A stretch of DNA of 64,000 nt from assembly GCF_011386835.1 (NCBI RefSeq), contig NC_088800.1:1116001-1180000 (forward strand), read 5' to 3'. The stretch's first letter is position 1. Each line of letters begins with the position of its first letter. This document shows, piece after piece, positions 55,201-63,798 of this stretch. Both the position numbers and the translations under genes were made by a program. A model generated the notes under the pieces. It made no database searches. It was given only the letters and a program-made list of their open reading frames with translations, and had not been told where the DNA came from. Origin of the DNA: Chrysemys picta bellii (taxonomy: Eukaryota; Chordata; Testudines; Emydidae).

Positions 55201-58200
55201 GGATCGGGGCTCCCTGGCTGTGTGTGGAGGGGTGGGGGCTCTGTCATGGGGCTCCCTGGGTGCGGGGGTTCCCTGGCTTTGTGTGTCGGGGGGGCTCTGT
55301 CCCAGGGCTCCCTGGGCGTGGGGGCTCCCTGGCTCTGTGTGTCGGGGGGGCTCTGTCCCAGGGCTCCCTGGGCGTGGGGGCTCCCTGGCTCTGTGTGTCG
55401 GGGGGCTCTGTCCTGGGGCTCCCTGGGCATGGGGGCTCTCTGGCTTTGTGTGTTGGGGGGCTGTAGCTTGGGGTTCCCTAGGATCGGGGCTCCCTGGCTC
55501 TGTGTGTCGGGGGGGCTCTGTCCCGGGGCTCCCTGGCTGTGTGTGGAGGGGTGGGGGCTCTGTCCCAGGGCTCCCTGGGCGTGGGGGCTCCCTGGCTCTG
55601 TGTGTCGGGAGGGCTCTGTCCCGGGGCTCCCTGGCTGACCCTCCCCGTCTCACTCTCTCCGCAGTGGTTTGGGAACCTGGTGACCCTGCGCTGGTGGAAC
55701 GACCTGTGGCTGAACGAGGGCTTTGCCTCCTACGTGGAGTACCTGGGGGCGGACTCAGCTGAGCCTTCCTGGCACATCGTGAGTAGCCCCAGCAGGAGGC
55801 GCTACCCAGCGGGCTGCAGCGGCAGGAGGCGCGTGGGAACTGGCACGCCAAGGTGGCAGGCTTCGGTCCAAGCAGGGTCACCTGCGGCCCTGCAGGAAGG
55901 AGCTGCGTGCTCCCGGGGAGGGGGCCCTGCTCTCCGGCTGGCTGCAGCCTTTCCTGGCGCTGGGACCGGGGGATGGAGGCCAGGGGGTCTCTGTCGTCCC
56001 TCCGGAGGGGCAGTGTGGAGCTGCCGGCAGCAGTGAGCGAGCGCTGCTTGCCGGGGCAGCTCCTGGTGCTGCTGGGTGGGGAGGAAGTAGCCCCCATCCT
56101 GCAGGTGGGTGAGAACGCGGGCGGGAAGGGAAGAGACGGCACCGTGTCCGGGCTGGCGGCAGTCCCCACACGCCCACGGAGGGCCGGTCGGTGGCTGGGT
56201 GCTGAGGGCCGGCACCGCCCCGGGCAGGCTGTAACCTTGTGCCTTTGCAGAAAGACCTGATAGTGCAGAGTGAGATGTACCGCGTGATGAAGGTCGACGC
56301 GCTGGCCTCCTCGCACCCGCTCTCCTTCCTGGAGAACGAGATCAACACACCGGCGCAGATCAGCGAGGTCTTCGACGCCATCGCCTACAGCAAGGTGAGG
56401 GACCCCCCTGGGGACTGCCTGGGGTTGGCAGCAGCCCCTCCTGGGAAGCTGCTCGGACCCTCGCTCAGCGCCTCTCTCTGATCTCCCTGCAGGGGGCGTC
56501 GGTGCTGCGGATGCTCTCGGAGTTCCTCACCGAGGACAGCTTCAAGAAGGGGCTGCAGGTGAGGCCCTGGCGGGGCTGCGAGCCGAGCAGAGGGCTTGGC
56601 CGGACGCGTCCTGCATGGCTCCTGCTCCGAGGCCGGCGTCGGCCTGGGCTCCCTTGGGAGGGCGCTCTGCCTTAGGGGGAACCTGCCAAGCCTCCCCACA
56701 CTCTGGCAGCGCTCCCCAGACCCGCGACCAGTCTGCAGGAGGCAGTGCAGGAGGGGCAGAGGAGTGGGTAGTGCCTGAGGCAATGGATGGTGCTGGGGGA
56801 GTGCCCACTTCACACACGCAATGCCCTGCGCAGCGTGAGTTACATGCCCGCTCTGTGCCAGTGCACAGGCTGCAGGACCGGGGCAGCCCCTGGCTACAAA
56901 GACTGGCAGTTCAGTCAAGCTTTGGCTCGGAGGTCCCTGGTTCAATCGAGCGTTGGCCAGCATGGCAGCCGTCATGCCCATGGTGGCCGTGCCTGGGGAA
57001 GGGCCCAGCCTGTACACTCGTTCCCATGGTCTCAGTGCAGCGCCTGGAGGCATGGCCCTGCGGTGCCCACGCCCGCCCAAACACCCTGCAGGGGAAGCGT
57101 GTGGGCGAGCAGCAGGGAGGGCTCTGCTGCTGGGAGCATTGGCCTCTGCCTTTGAGAGCCGTGCCCAGAAAGTCTGGGGCTTTGCTCAGTGCAATGCCTC
57201 TGCCTTCGCCTGGCAGCGGGGGAGCAGATGTACTCTTGGGGAGGCGGCTCCTCTGGTGAGACCTGGCTCTGGGATCCCCATCTCATCCCAAGCGAATAAG
57301 AACATCAGAACGGCCAGACTGGGTCAGACCAAAGGTCCATGTAGCCCAGTGCCCTGTCTACCGACAGTGGCCAATGCCAGGTGCCCCAGAGGGAGTGAAC
57401 CTAACAGGCAATGATCAAGTGATCTCTCTCCTGCCATCCATCTCCATCCTCTGACAAACAGAGGCTAGGGACACCATCCCTGCCCATCCTGGCTAATAGC
57501 CATTGATGGACCTATCCTCCATGAATTAATCTAGTTCTTTTTTGAACCCTGTTATAGTCTTGGCCTTCACAACATCCTCTGGCAAGGAGTTCCGCAGGTT
57601 GACTGTGCGTTGTGTGAAGAAATACTTCCTTTTGTTTGTTTTAAACCTGCTGCCTATTAATTTCATTTGGTGGCCCCTAGTTCTTGTGTTACGAGGAGTA
57701 AATAACACTTCTTTATTTAATTTCTCCACACCAGTCATGATTTTATAGACCTCTATCATATCCCCCCTTAGTCATCTCTTTTCCAAGCTGAAAAGTCCCA
57801 GTCTTATTAATCTCTCCTCATATGGAAGCTGTTCCATACCCCTAATCATTTTTGTTGCCCTTTTCTGAACCTTTTCCAATTCCAATATATCTTTTTTGAG
57901 ATGGAGCAACCACATCTGCATGCAGTATTCAAGATGTGGGTGTACCATGGATTTATATAGAGGCAATATGATATTTTCTGTCTTATTATCTATCCCTTTC
58001 TTAATGATTCCCAACATCCTGTTTGCTTTTTTGACTGCTGCTGCACATTGAGTGGATGTTTTCAGAGAACTATCCACAATGACTCCAAGATCTCTTTCTT
58101 GAGTGGTAACAGCCAATTTAGACCCCATCATTGTATATGTATAGTTGGGATTATTCTTTCTAATGTGCATTACTTTGCATTTATCAATATTGAATTTCAT

Positions 58201-61200
58201 CTGCCATTTTGTTGTCCAGTCACCCAGTTTTATGAGATCCTTTTGTAGCTCTTCGCAATCTGCCTGGGACTAAACTATCTTGAGTAGTTTTGTATCATCT
58301 GCAAATTTTGCCACCTCACTATTTACCCCTTTTTCCAGATCATTTATGGATATGTTGAATAGGACTGGGCCCAGTACAGACCCCTGGGGGACATCACTAT
58401 TTACCTCTCTCCATTCTGAAAACTGACCATTTATTCCTACCCTTTGTTTCCTATCTATTAACCAGTTACCAGTCCATGAGAGCGCCTTCCCTCTTATCCC
58501 ATGACAGCTTACTTTGCTTAAGAGCTTTTGGTGACGGACCTTGTCAAGGGCTTTCTGAAAATCTAAGTACACTATATCCACTGGCTCCCCCTTGTCCACA
58601 TGCTTGTTGATCCCCTTCAAAGAATTCTAGTAGATTGGTGAGGTATGATTTCCCTTTACAAAAACCATGTTGACTATTGCCCAACAAATTATGTTCATGT
58701 CTGTGTCTGACAATCTTGTTCTTTAGTAATAGTTTCAACCGGTTTGCCTGATACTGAAGTCTGGCTCACTGCCTATAATTGCCGGGATCACCTCTGGAGC
58801 CCTTTTTAAAAATTGGCGTCACATTAGTTATTCTCCAGTCATTTGGTACAGAAGCTGATTTAAATGATAGGTTACAGATGACAGTTAGTAATTCTGCAAT
58901 TTCGCATTTGAGTTCCTTCTTCCCTTTCCCTGTGTTTTCACAGTCCTACCTCCACGCCTTCAGCTACGGAAACACGGTCTACGACGATCTGTGGACTCAT
59001 TTGCAAAAGGTACGAAGCTCCTCCCACCGGCTGGAGGAGCATGACCAGGGCTGGGTTTCTGTTGCATGGCACTTAGTGTAAGAAGCCTGTTATGGTCAGG
59101 GACAGGGGGGCTGTGGCCCACCCAGCCATGATGAAACTGAAATTCAGGTCCCGCAGCCACTGTCCCTCTGCCCCTTTGGCACATAGGCTCCATTTGCACA
59201 ACACGCTCCCACACAGGGCACAGTGCTGGCTGCATGCCTGGGCCCAGCAGGCACATGGGTGGACTCGGCGCACGGCTCTGCTGGGCACAGGAGAGGAATC
59301 GGTGCCGTTCCCTGGCAGGGGCCTGATGGGCACTTGTCTTGCCTTGTCCGTGCTGCACGAACACGGAGGATGGCATGGCTCCTGCCCCAGAGAGCGCCCG
59401 ATCCTGCCAGCCCTTGCGCCGGGCTCATGTGAGCAGCACCTGGGAACCCTGCTGAGACCAGCCGGGACGACCGTAAGATACTGTTCTTTCAAGAGCTGGT
59501 GAACGGCGTCCTCGTCGCTGGGGGAGGCTGGCGTGACGCCGCCGGTGACTCTGCCAGAGCTCTAGACAGGCGGTGAGGGGGGAGCATCCATGTCACAGCA
59601 CGTGAAGCAGCTGTGGGGGTTCGACCCAACCTCCCAAACACCCAGCTCTGGGCACTTCTCTCTGCCCCCAAAGGTGCCCTGTAGAAGGGCAGGGGGTGGG
59701 GGCGGAGCCGGGACTCCCTGGCCTAGCCTCTGCGGGAGCCGATCTGCAGAGAACAGCAGGCAATAGCCCCTTACCGCCCCCTGCACAGGTGGTGGATGAA
59801 GACAAAATTCAGCTCCCCACCACTATCAAAGGCGTCATGGATCGCTGGACACTGCAGATGGGCTTCCCCGTGGTGACTGTGAACACGAAATCTGGCTCCA
59901 TTAGCCAGAGGCACTTCTTACTGGACACCGAATCCATTGTCGAGCGGCCCTCGGCGTTCAAGTGAGTGATCGAGCGGCCCTTTCTGCCCCCCGAGGTCCC
60001 ACGCTGGAGAGGCCGGCTGTCCTAAGGGCAGTGGGGCGTGAGCCCCTCCCCTGCCACCACAGAGCCCCACGGCAGTGCCTCTCGGAGGGGGCCTCTGCGG
60101 GATCGTGGCCAGGGCTGCACTGCGGCACCCCCAGGTAGAGACCTTGTGGTGCTGGGTCCCCTGGAGCCCCATGGGCCTTCTGCCTCCGAGAGCCCAGAGG
60201 CCCGAGGCCAGCCCTATTCCTCTGTGCTCTTTGCAGGGCCCTCCCCATGGGGCGTCGCCCCTTTGAGGGGTGAGGGTGTGATACGGGTGAGCCCACACTG
60301 ATCGCCGGGGGGGGGATCCATCGCACTGGGGGGCTGGGACTCTGCCGGGGGCAGAACCAGCAGAGTAAGGAAGAGCAGGAGAAGGCCCCAGTGTCTGTCT
60401 GTCCGTCTGCAGCTACACCTGGATAGTCCCTGTCACTTGGATGAAGCAGCAGGATGGGGCAGAACAGATGTACTGGCTCACCGAGACCTCAGGTACGTGC
60501 TGGTCCCTGGCCGTGTCCCAGGCACCGGGACTGCTGCAGGAGCAGGATATGCTGCTAGCAGGCGACAGGCTAGCAGTTGCCAGGTTTGCCAGGCCAGTGC
60601 CATGGTCAGTGCCCCGGGGAGCTTTCAGTGCGGTTACTGGGGGTGTCACATCCCCCTCTTCAGCCCAGGCAGGTCAGCAGGGGGAGAGTCTTTGTAGGGG
60701 AGCAGCCCCCGGAGGGGCTCAGTGGGGAGTTCTAGGGGGTGGGCATCGGAAGGGGTCGGTGGGGGGGTTAGGGGGATGTCCCCAGAGGGGTTCGGTGGGG
60801 GGTTCTAGGGGGTGGCTCCCAGGAGGGGCTTGGCAGGGGGAGTTTTAGGGGGAGACCCCCGGAAGGGGCTCAGTGGGGGCTTCAGGGGATGGCACCCGAA
60901 GGGGATCAGTGGGCGGGGGTTCTAAGGGGTGGCTCCCAGGAGGGCCTTGGCAGGGGGGTTCTAGGGGGTGGCCCCCAGAAGGGCTCAGTGGGGAGGTTCT
61001 GAGGGGTGGCCCCCGGAGGGGATCTGTGGGGGGTTCTAGGGGGTGGGCCTCGGAGGGTATCGGTGGGGGGGGTTAGGGGGATGCCCCCAGGGGGGCTCAG
61101 TGGGGGGTTCTAGGGGGAGGCCCCCAGAGGGGCTTGGCGGGGAGGGTTCTAGGGGGAGGCCCCCGGAGGGGCTCAGTGGGGGGTTCTAGGCTCAGGGACT

Positions 61201-63798
61201 CTCTGCTGTAGACTTGAAGGGAGGGGCCCCACTTATGTGCTTCGTTTTCCTTTCTCAGCCATGAACCCTTTGTTTGAGGTGACTGGTGCCTCCGACTGGC
61301 TCCTGCTCAACATCAACGTGACGGGGTATTTCCGGGTGAACTACGACCAGGACAACTGGAACAAGCTGCTGACCGAGCTGGGCACCAATCACGAGGTACC
61401 CGAAAGCCCAGCCTCTGCCCCCGCACCAGCACTCTCAGCCCAGGGGACCAGGCCCCTGCTGTGGGGCGGCCGGACCCCAAGCTGGGCCAGGGACCCAAGA
61501 GCCAGCCCAAGCCGAGTCGCCCATTCCATGGCTCTTCTCCCCCATGGTCTGCTCCTGCCCCCGCGTAATCGTCTTTGCTCTTTTCCAGGCCATCCCGGTG
61601 ATAAACCGAGCCCAGATCATTGACGATGCCTTTAACCTGGCCAGGTGAGTCACCCGGGCCGCCACGGGGTGACAACCAGCCTCTGGCCTCCTCCCTCAAC
61701 CCCACGGCGGAGTCCTCTCCCCACGGCGCCTGAGCAAGGCTGGCAGGCCGGGGAGACGTCTGTCCTCGCACACGCCCCTCAGGCAGCGAGAGGGAGGCCC
61801 CCACACCCTCCGGTTCCCCCTCTCTGGGCTGGGCAGCTAGGAATCTCCCGCTGCGTCTCGCTGGCAGCTCAGGGCTGGATGGTGCAGGAGCAGGTGCCGC
61901 AGCGGGGCTGAGGGGCCGGCAGAGCTGGGCGCTGAGATCCCAGCAGGCCCACGGGCAGGCGAGTGGGCTGCTGAATGCCTGAGGTGTTGCGGGCCCGGCT
62001 CTGCGCCTACCCCAGGTACACAGCCAGCCTGTGCCGGGCTCTGTCCTGCCTGGCACCCTGGTGCCAGGGGGTGCGAGGAGAGTCCAGCTGGGGGCTTGTG
62101 TGGGGAGCTGGGCTGCACGTCCCCATCGCCCGGCCAGGCTGGCCCCTGTGGGTGGGGCAGCAAACATCCAGGGGGCAGGGAGGGTAACAGAGCAGGCCCC
62201 GCGGGGGGTCTTCGGGATGGACTGGCCACTCTGCTGGCTGGCAGGCAGGGCTCAGTCTGTGGGGTATTAGCAACAGGGGATGGGGGGGTCCATTGCCGGG
62301 GAGGGTGGGAGGGGGCGGGCGGGGTCCATTGCCGGGGGGGTGGGGGTGGGAGGAGGCGGGGCCATTGGCAAGCAGGGAGGGTGCAGAGGGCACGTCTGGT
62401 GCTGTGGCGGGAGGACGTGAGCTTTGCAATTGGCTGTTTAGGGCTAAACACATCAGCATCACGCTGGCTCTGAATACCACCACCTACCTGGACAAGGAGC
62501 GGGAGTACCTGCCCTGGAGCGCCGCCCTCGACAACCTGGGTTACTTCCGCCTGATGTTTGACCGCAGTGAGGTGTACGGCCCCATGCAGGTGAGCCCCCG
62601 CCTGCCCCAGGCCAGGTGGATTGCGGGCAGCATGGCTGGATGGCGCTCGGATGGCCACTCTGCCGTTCCCGCCTGTGCGGGGTCAGTTCAGCCGTGGGCC
62701 TGGCACAAACGCAGGGCATAGGGTGGGCTCTGCAAATCGCCCCAGCGAGGCGGAGAGGCGGGCCCCAGAGGGTCGGAGCTGCCCGGGGAAGGGCATGGGG
62801 TGGGGGGAAGGAGGCGGCAGGAGCCGGGGGTGCGCTGGGTGATCGTGGCGTGACGGGGGGAAGGCTCAGAGCTCCTGATCCTTCTGGCAAGTGGTGCTCA
62901 CCCTGCCCATCTTCCCCCAGAAATACATCCGGAATCAGGTGACCCCCTTGTTCCAGTACTTTGGAAACATCACCTCCAACTGGACCAGGCTCCCGGACGG
63001 CTTGATGGAGCAGTGAGTCCCAGCGCGGCACGTCCTCCGGCCAGCCACAGGGCAGGCCCTGCTCACCCGGCGCCCCTGGGGCCTGGAGAACTGGCTCCTC
63101 CCGTGACTGCTGCTGCCTCTTTTCCAAGGGGAGGGCTCTGGGCCCCCCTTTCCTGCCCCACCCCTCAGCCAAGGGGGGTACTGGGCATGGCTCCCAGAGT
63201 GCGGGCACGCTGGGGCCGGTTGGGTGGCCCTGTGTTACGGGCATATGCCACTCTGTGCCCAGTCCCAGGCACCCTCCAGACCCTGCCTCTCCTCTCGCTC
63301 TTCCTCTGCTCCAGCGGACCCCGAGAGGCCGGGCGTTCCCCTCCCCACTGGCGGGATGGCTGAGCTGGGCAGTGGCACCCGCTGGCAGGAGGCAGAAGGA
63401 GCTGCCACGCGGTGCCCGGTGGGAACTGCCCAGGGTGCACCTAGGCAGCACTGTCCCCGGTAGTGCCCACTGCTCGCAGCCTCAGAGCGAGGTGACCCCC
63501 ACCCAACCTGTACGGCGCCTGGCAGATGGGGCAGTGGGAGAGACTCCTCCTGGGCCCGGCTGGTGACGGGCCGGTGGGCGCCTGCCTCTGTCACGGTCAT
63601 TCTGCCTGGTCTCCCTGCCCGCCAGGCCTGGCTCCTAGGGCCCCTTCGCCGGGTCCAGCCGTTGACACGGCTCCTCTCCCCACTCAGGTACAACGAGATC
63701 AACGCCATCAGCACGGCCTGTTCCCAAGGTGTCCCTGAGTGCGCGCAGCTGGCGGCCGCCTTCTTCAACCAGTGGAAGCAAAACCCCAGCAACAACCC
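42540..63798 (+). CDS. ANPEP: ANPEP, aminopeptidase N / CD13 (3' part beyond window; two frame breaks in exon 1)
   Basis: A type II membrane zinc metallopeptidase (M1 family) that removes neutral N-terminal residues from peptides at the cell surface. Sixteen coding exons with GT-AG introns are present: 42540-43205, 44645-44787, 45604-45740, 45825-45951, 54783-54937, 55665-55778, 56251-56394, 56493-56558, 58944-59009, 59789-59961, 60413-60492, 61259-61395, 61589-61644, 62442-62589, 62921-63012, 63688-63798. That is about 805 codons; roughly 180 more should follow. Numbering with the breaks ignored: short tail and anchor about 1-32, Thr/Pro-rich stalk to about 80, GAMEN 369-373, HELAH 405-409, distal zinc Glu 428, catalytic Tyr 494. 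All are conserved. Exon 1 needs one base added near 42582 and another near 42828 to stay open; exons 2-16 are intact. ANPEP is favoured over other M1 enzymes by near-identity of the FYRSEY, FDAIxYSKGASVLRM and WTLQMGFPV blocks. Confidence 0.95.
43206..44644 (+). other. ANPEP intron 1 with repeats
   Basis: The stretch 43475-43720 contains two related GC-rich blocks around 'cgggccccggtgaaattttt' that look like a non-autonomous transposon remnant. About 43895-44345 is a pyrimidine-rich minisatellite with units like 'ggctgggtccttcctccc' and 'cattccccctgcccca'. Open frames there are artefacts. Confidence 0.7.
44645..44787 (+). CDS. ANPEP: ANPEP coding exon 2
   Basis: Acceptor ttgcag|ggtcg, donor caga|gtgagt. 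Encodes [20 protein letters not shown], the [14 protein letters not shown] block and [10 protein letters not shown]. Confidence 0.95.
44788..45603 (+). other. ANPEP intron 2, nothing else seen
   Basis: GC-rich. Long frames on both strands (up to about 260 codons) cross into exon 3 and carry no motif outside it. Confidence 0.6.
45604..45740 (+). CDS. ANPEP: ANPEP coding exon 3
   Basis: Acceptor tttcag|gctcc, donor gctg|gtaggg. Encodes [20 protein letters not shown] and the following [14 protein letters not shown]. Confidence 0.95.
45825..45951 (+). CDS. ANPEP: ANPEP coding exon 4
   Basis: Acceptor ttgcag|atccgg, donor tctg|gtgagt. Encodes [20 protein letters not shown] and ends at YPLPKS. 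Confidence 0.95.
46010..46291. repeat. 28-bp minisatellite in ANPEP intron 4, left part
   Basis: Units 'ctctcccgtggggatggggg' plus gttcccag repeat about ten times. The array stops abruptly at the LTR-type repeat starting tgtcaagctg (46292). Related units reappear at 54673-54745, beyond the inserted block. Confidence 0.92.
46292..47389 (-). mobile_element. LTR-like repeat, copy A (minus orientation)
   Basis: Starts tgtcaagctg and matches copy B (53606-54665) in the same orientation with only scattered differences over the first 480 bases, then more loosely to a shared 'tgagctggcacctgggctgc'-type end. It matches copy C (21704) in reverse. Its complement has an aataaa polyadenylation motif. Copies A and B bracket retroelement sequence, so they may be the two LTRs of one minus-strand element. 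Confidence 0.75.
47390..47762. other. Internal or flanking retroelement sequence, not classified
   Basis: A polypyrimidine run tcccccttttcc at about 47453 would read as a purine tract on the minus strand, as found just before a 3' LTR. No protein motif is seen. Confidence 0.4.
47763..48436 (-). mobile_element. Ty3/Gypsy-type LTR, minus orientation
   Basis: 674 bases running from tgtcacggagtcc to cttcgtcaca. On the minus strand this is TGTGACGAAG...CCGTGACA, with TG/CA ends. It is the same family as 20228-20870. Integrase sequence follows on the high-coordinate side, so this is the 3' LTR of a minus-strand element. Confidence 0.88.
48437..49490 (-). pseudogene. Ty3/Gypsy pol remnant (integrase)
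   Basis: Minus-strand pieces in order: an HHCC zinc-binding region near 49330-49400 ([11 protein letters not shown], then [13 protein letters not shown]), core fragments near 49090-49160, and a C-terminal stretch at 48600-48850 with [20 protein letters not shown] and an LFDLLYGR motif. Several frameshifts and stops separate them. The protein is dead. Confidence 0.83.
49491..51787. mobile_element. Mixed retroelement and Harbinger debris in ANPEP intron 4
   Basis: The stretch 49890-50330 is non-coding and AT-richer, with 'aaaccagtttattagctac', as expected for an LTR on the minus strand. A poly-G run of about 20 lies at 50355-50378. At 50657 ggccatgtctacactgcac begins a Harbinger MITE fragment without a visible right end. 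From about 51130 to 51787 nothing is recognised. Confidence 0.5.
51788..52684 (+). mobile_element. CR1 LINE, 5' truncated, plus strand
   Basis: Begins inside the RT domain with [11 protein letters not shown] (catalytic FADD), continues through [20 protein letters not shown], a frameshift near 52045, then the [38 protein letters not shown] and AFNYLKG blocks. It ends with the 3' tail ctgatattctatgattct. It interrupts the gag-like sequence at 52690. Confidence 0.95.
52690..53530 (-). pseudogene. Gag-like remnant of a Gypsy element, possible SCAN-related fold
   Basis: On the minus strand, frames give a coiled Glu/Gln/Arg-rich segment ([27 protein letters not shown]). After a frameshift comes [20 protein letters not shown], followed by [10 protein letters not shown] and MCHFMRKWT. 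This order resembles gag proteins of Gmr1-like Gypsy elements, from which vertebrate SCAN domains are thought to derive. The similarity is judged by eye only. It lies next to LTR copy B, where gag should be. Confidence 0.55.
53606..54665 (-). mobile_element. LTR-like repeat, copy B (minus orientation)
   Basis: Closely similar to copy A at 46292. It begins tgtcaagctg and ends near ggccagcaccac. It lies upstream, in the minus sense, of the gag-like remnant, so it is the likely 5' LTR of the composite insertion. Beyond it the intronic minisatellite resumes. Confidence 0.75.
54669..54750. repeat. Intron 4 minisatellite, right remnant
   Basis: 'ctcccatgggggtggggggt' and 'tgtcccatggaggtggggg' are variants of the unit at 46010-46291. 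This shows that the retroelement block sits within the array. Confidence 0.7.
54783..54937 (+). CDS. ANPEP: ANPEP coding exon 5 (GAMEN and HELAH)
   Basis: Acceptor tcccag|accagg, donor caccag|gtaccc. Encodes [19 protein letters not shown], where GAMEN binds the free N-terminus of the substrate, and [12 protein letters not shown], which holds two zinc His and the catalytic Glu. Confidence 0.97.
55010..55640. repeat. Minisatellite in ANPEP intron 5
   Basis: Units of about 55-60 bases built on 'gggctccctgggcgtggggg' and 'ctccctggctctgtgtgtcg' repeat around ten times, ending about 25 bases before the exon 6 acceptor. Long frames on both strands are artefacts. Confidence 0.92.
55665..55778 (+). 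CDS. ANPEP: ANPEP coding exon 6 (distal zinc Glu)
   Basis: Acceptor ccgcag|tggttt, donor catc|gtgagt. Encodes [20 protein letters not shown] and the following [10 protein letters not shown]; the Glu in LNEGF is the third zinc ligand. Confidence 0.97.
55779..56250 (+). other. ANPEP intron 6, nothing else seen
   Basis: GC-rich, no repeat or gene recognised. Confidence 0.6.
56251..56394 (+). CDS. ANPEP: ANPEP coding exon 7 (catalytic Tyr)
   Basis: Acceptor ttgcag|aaagac, donor caag|gtgagg. Encodes [20 protein letters not shown] and FDAIAYSK; the Tyr is the transition-state residue of M1 peptidases. Confidence 0.96.
56493..56558 (+). CDS. ANPEP: ANPEP coding exon 8
   Basis: Acceptor ctgcag|ggggcg, donor gcag|gtgagg. 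Encodes 22 residues, [20 protein letters not shown] plus Leu-Gln. Confidence 0.95.
56559..57296 (+). other. ANPEP intron 8, 5' part, no gene
   Basis: Nothing firm. A short tRNA-like B-box, ggttcaatcgagc, occurs at about 56940 without a foldable partner. Confidence 0.5.
57297..58919 (-). mobile_element. CR1 LINE (about 1.6 kb) in ANPEP intron 8, minus strand
   Basis: Minus-strand frames in order from 58740: [20 protein letters not shown], then [13 protein letters not shown], a [11 protein letters not shown] block and FADDTKLL near 58280, [46 protein letters not shown], and the end [12 protein letters not shown] near 57590. Its 3' tail is at 57297. Frameshifts are few. Its 5' end reaches to about 25 bases before exon 9. 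Confidence 0.94.
58944..59009 (+). CDS. ANPEP: ANPEP coding exon 9
   Basis: Acceptor ttttcacag|tcctac, donor aaaag|gtacga. Encodes [20 protein letters not shown] plus Gln-Lys. The pyrimidine tract directly follows CR1 sequence. Confidence 0.95.
59010..59788 (+). other. ANPEP intron 9, nothing else seen
   Basis: No gene or repeat family recognised. Confidence 0.55.
59789..59961 (+). CDS. ANPEP: ANPEP coding exon 10
   Basis: Acceptor gcacag|gtggtg, donor tcaa|gtgagt. Encodes [20 protein letters not shown] then [20 protein letters not shown]. Confidence 0.95.
59962..60412 (+). other. ANPEP intron 10, nothing else seen
   Basis: No gene or repeat family recognised. Confidence 0.55.
60413..60492 (+). 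CDS. ANPEP: ANPEP coding exon 11
   Basis: Acceptor ctgcag|ctacac, donor ctcag|gtacgt. Encodes [20 protein letters not shown] then WLTETS. Confidence 0.93.
60690..61195. repeat. Minisatellite in ANPEP intron 11
   Basis: Units of about 38-42 bases such as 'gttctagggggtggcccccg' plus gaggggctcagtggggg repeat about twelve times. Confidence 0.9.
61259..61395 (+). CDS. ANPEP: ANPEP coding exon 12
   Basis: Acceptor tctcag|ccatga, donor cgag|gtaccc. Encodes [20 protein letters not shown] and [20 protein letters not shown]. Confidence 0.95.
61589..61644 (+). CDS. ANPEP: ANPEP coding exon 13
   Basis: Acceptor ttccag|gccatc, donor gccag|gtgagt. Encodes [18 protein letters not shown]. Confidence 0.95.
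61645..62441 (+). other. ANPEP intron 13
   Basis: No gene. A short G-rich tandem stretch with 'ggggtccattgccgggg' lies at about 62280-62360. Confidence 0.6.
62442..62589 (+). CDS. ANPEP: ANPEP coding exon 14
   Basis: Acceptor gtttag|ggctaa, donor gcag|gtgagc. Encodes [20 protein letters not shown] and the [18 protein letters not shown] block. Confidence 0.95.
62590..62920 (+). other. ANPEP intron 14, nothing else seen
   Basis: No gene or repeat recognised. Confidence 0.55.
62921..63012 (+). CDS. ANPEP: ANPEP coding exon 15
   Basis: Acceptor ccccag|aaatac, donor gagca|gtgagt. Encodes [20 protein letters not shown] then [10 protein letters not shown]. Confidence 0.95.
63013..63687 (+). other. 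ANPEP intron 15, nothing else seen
   Basis: No gene or repeat recognised. Confidence 0.55.
63688..63798 (+). CDS. ANPEP: ANPEP coding exon 16
   Basis: Acceptor actcag|gtacaa, donor aaccc|gtgagc. Encodes [20 protein letters not shown] and ends in NPSNNP. The downstream exons lie outside the window. Confidence 0.94.

Noticed and set aside
54804..56316. Minus-strand frame of 372 codons (with a related 208-codon frame) opposite ANPEP exons 5-7
   Set aside because: Shadow of the intron 5 minisatellite and of real exons on the other strand.
56885..56975. Possible tRNA gene or tRNA-derived SINE (B-box-like ggttcaatcgagc)
   Set aside because: No convincing A-box at the right distance and no cloverleaf could be drawn.
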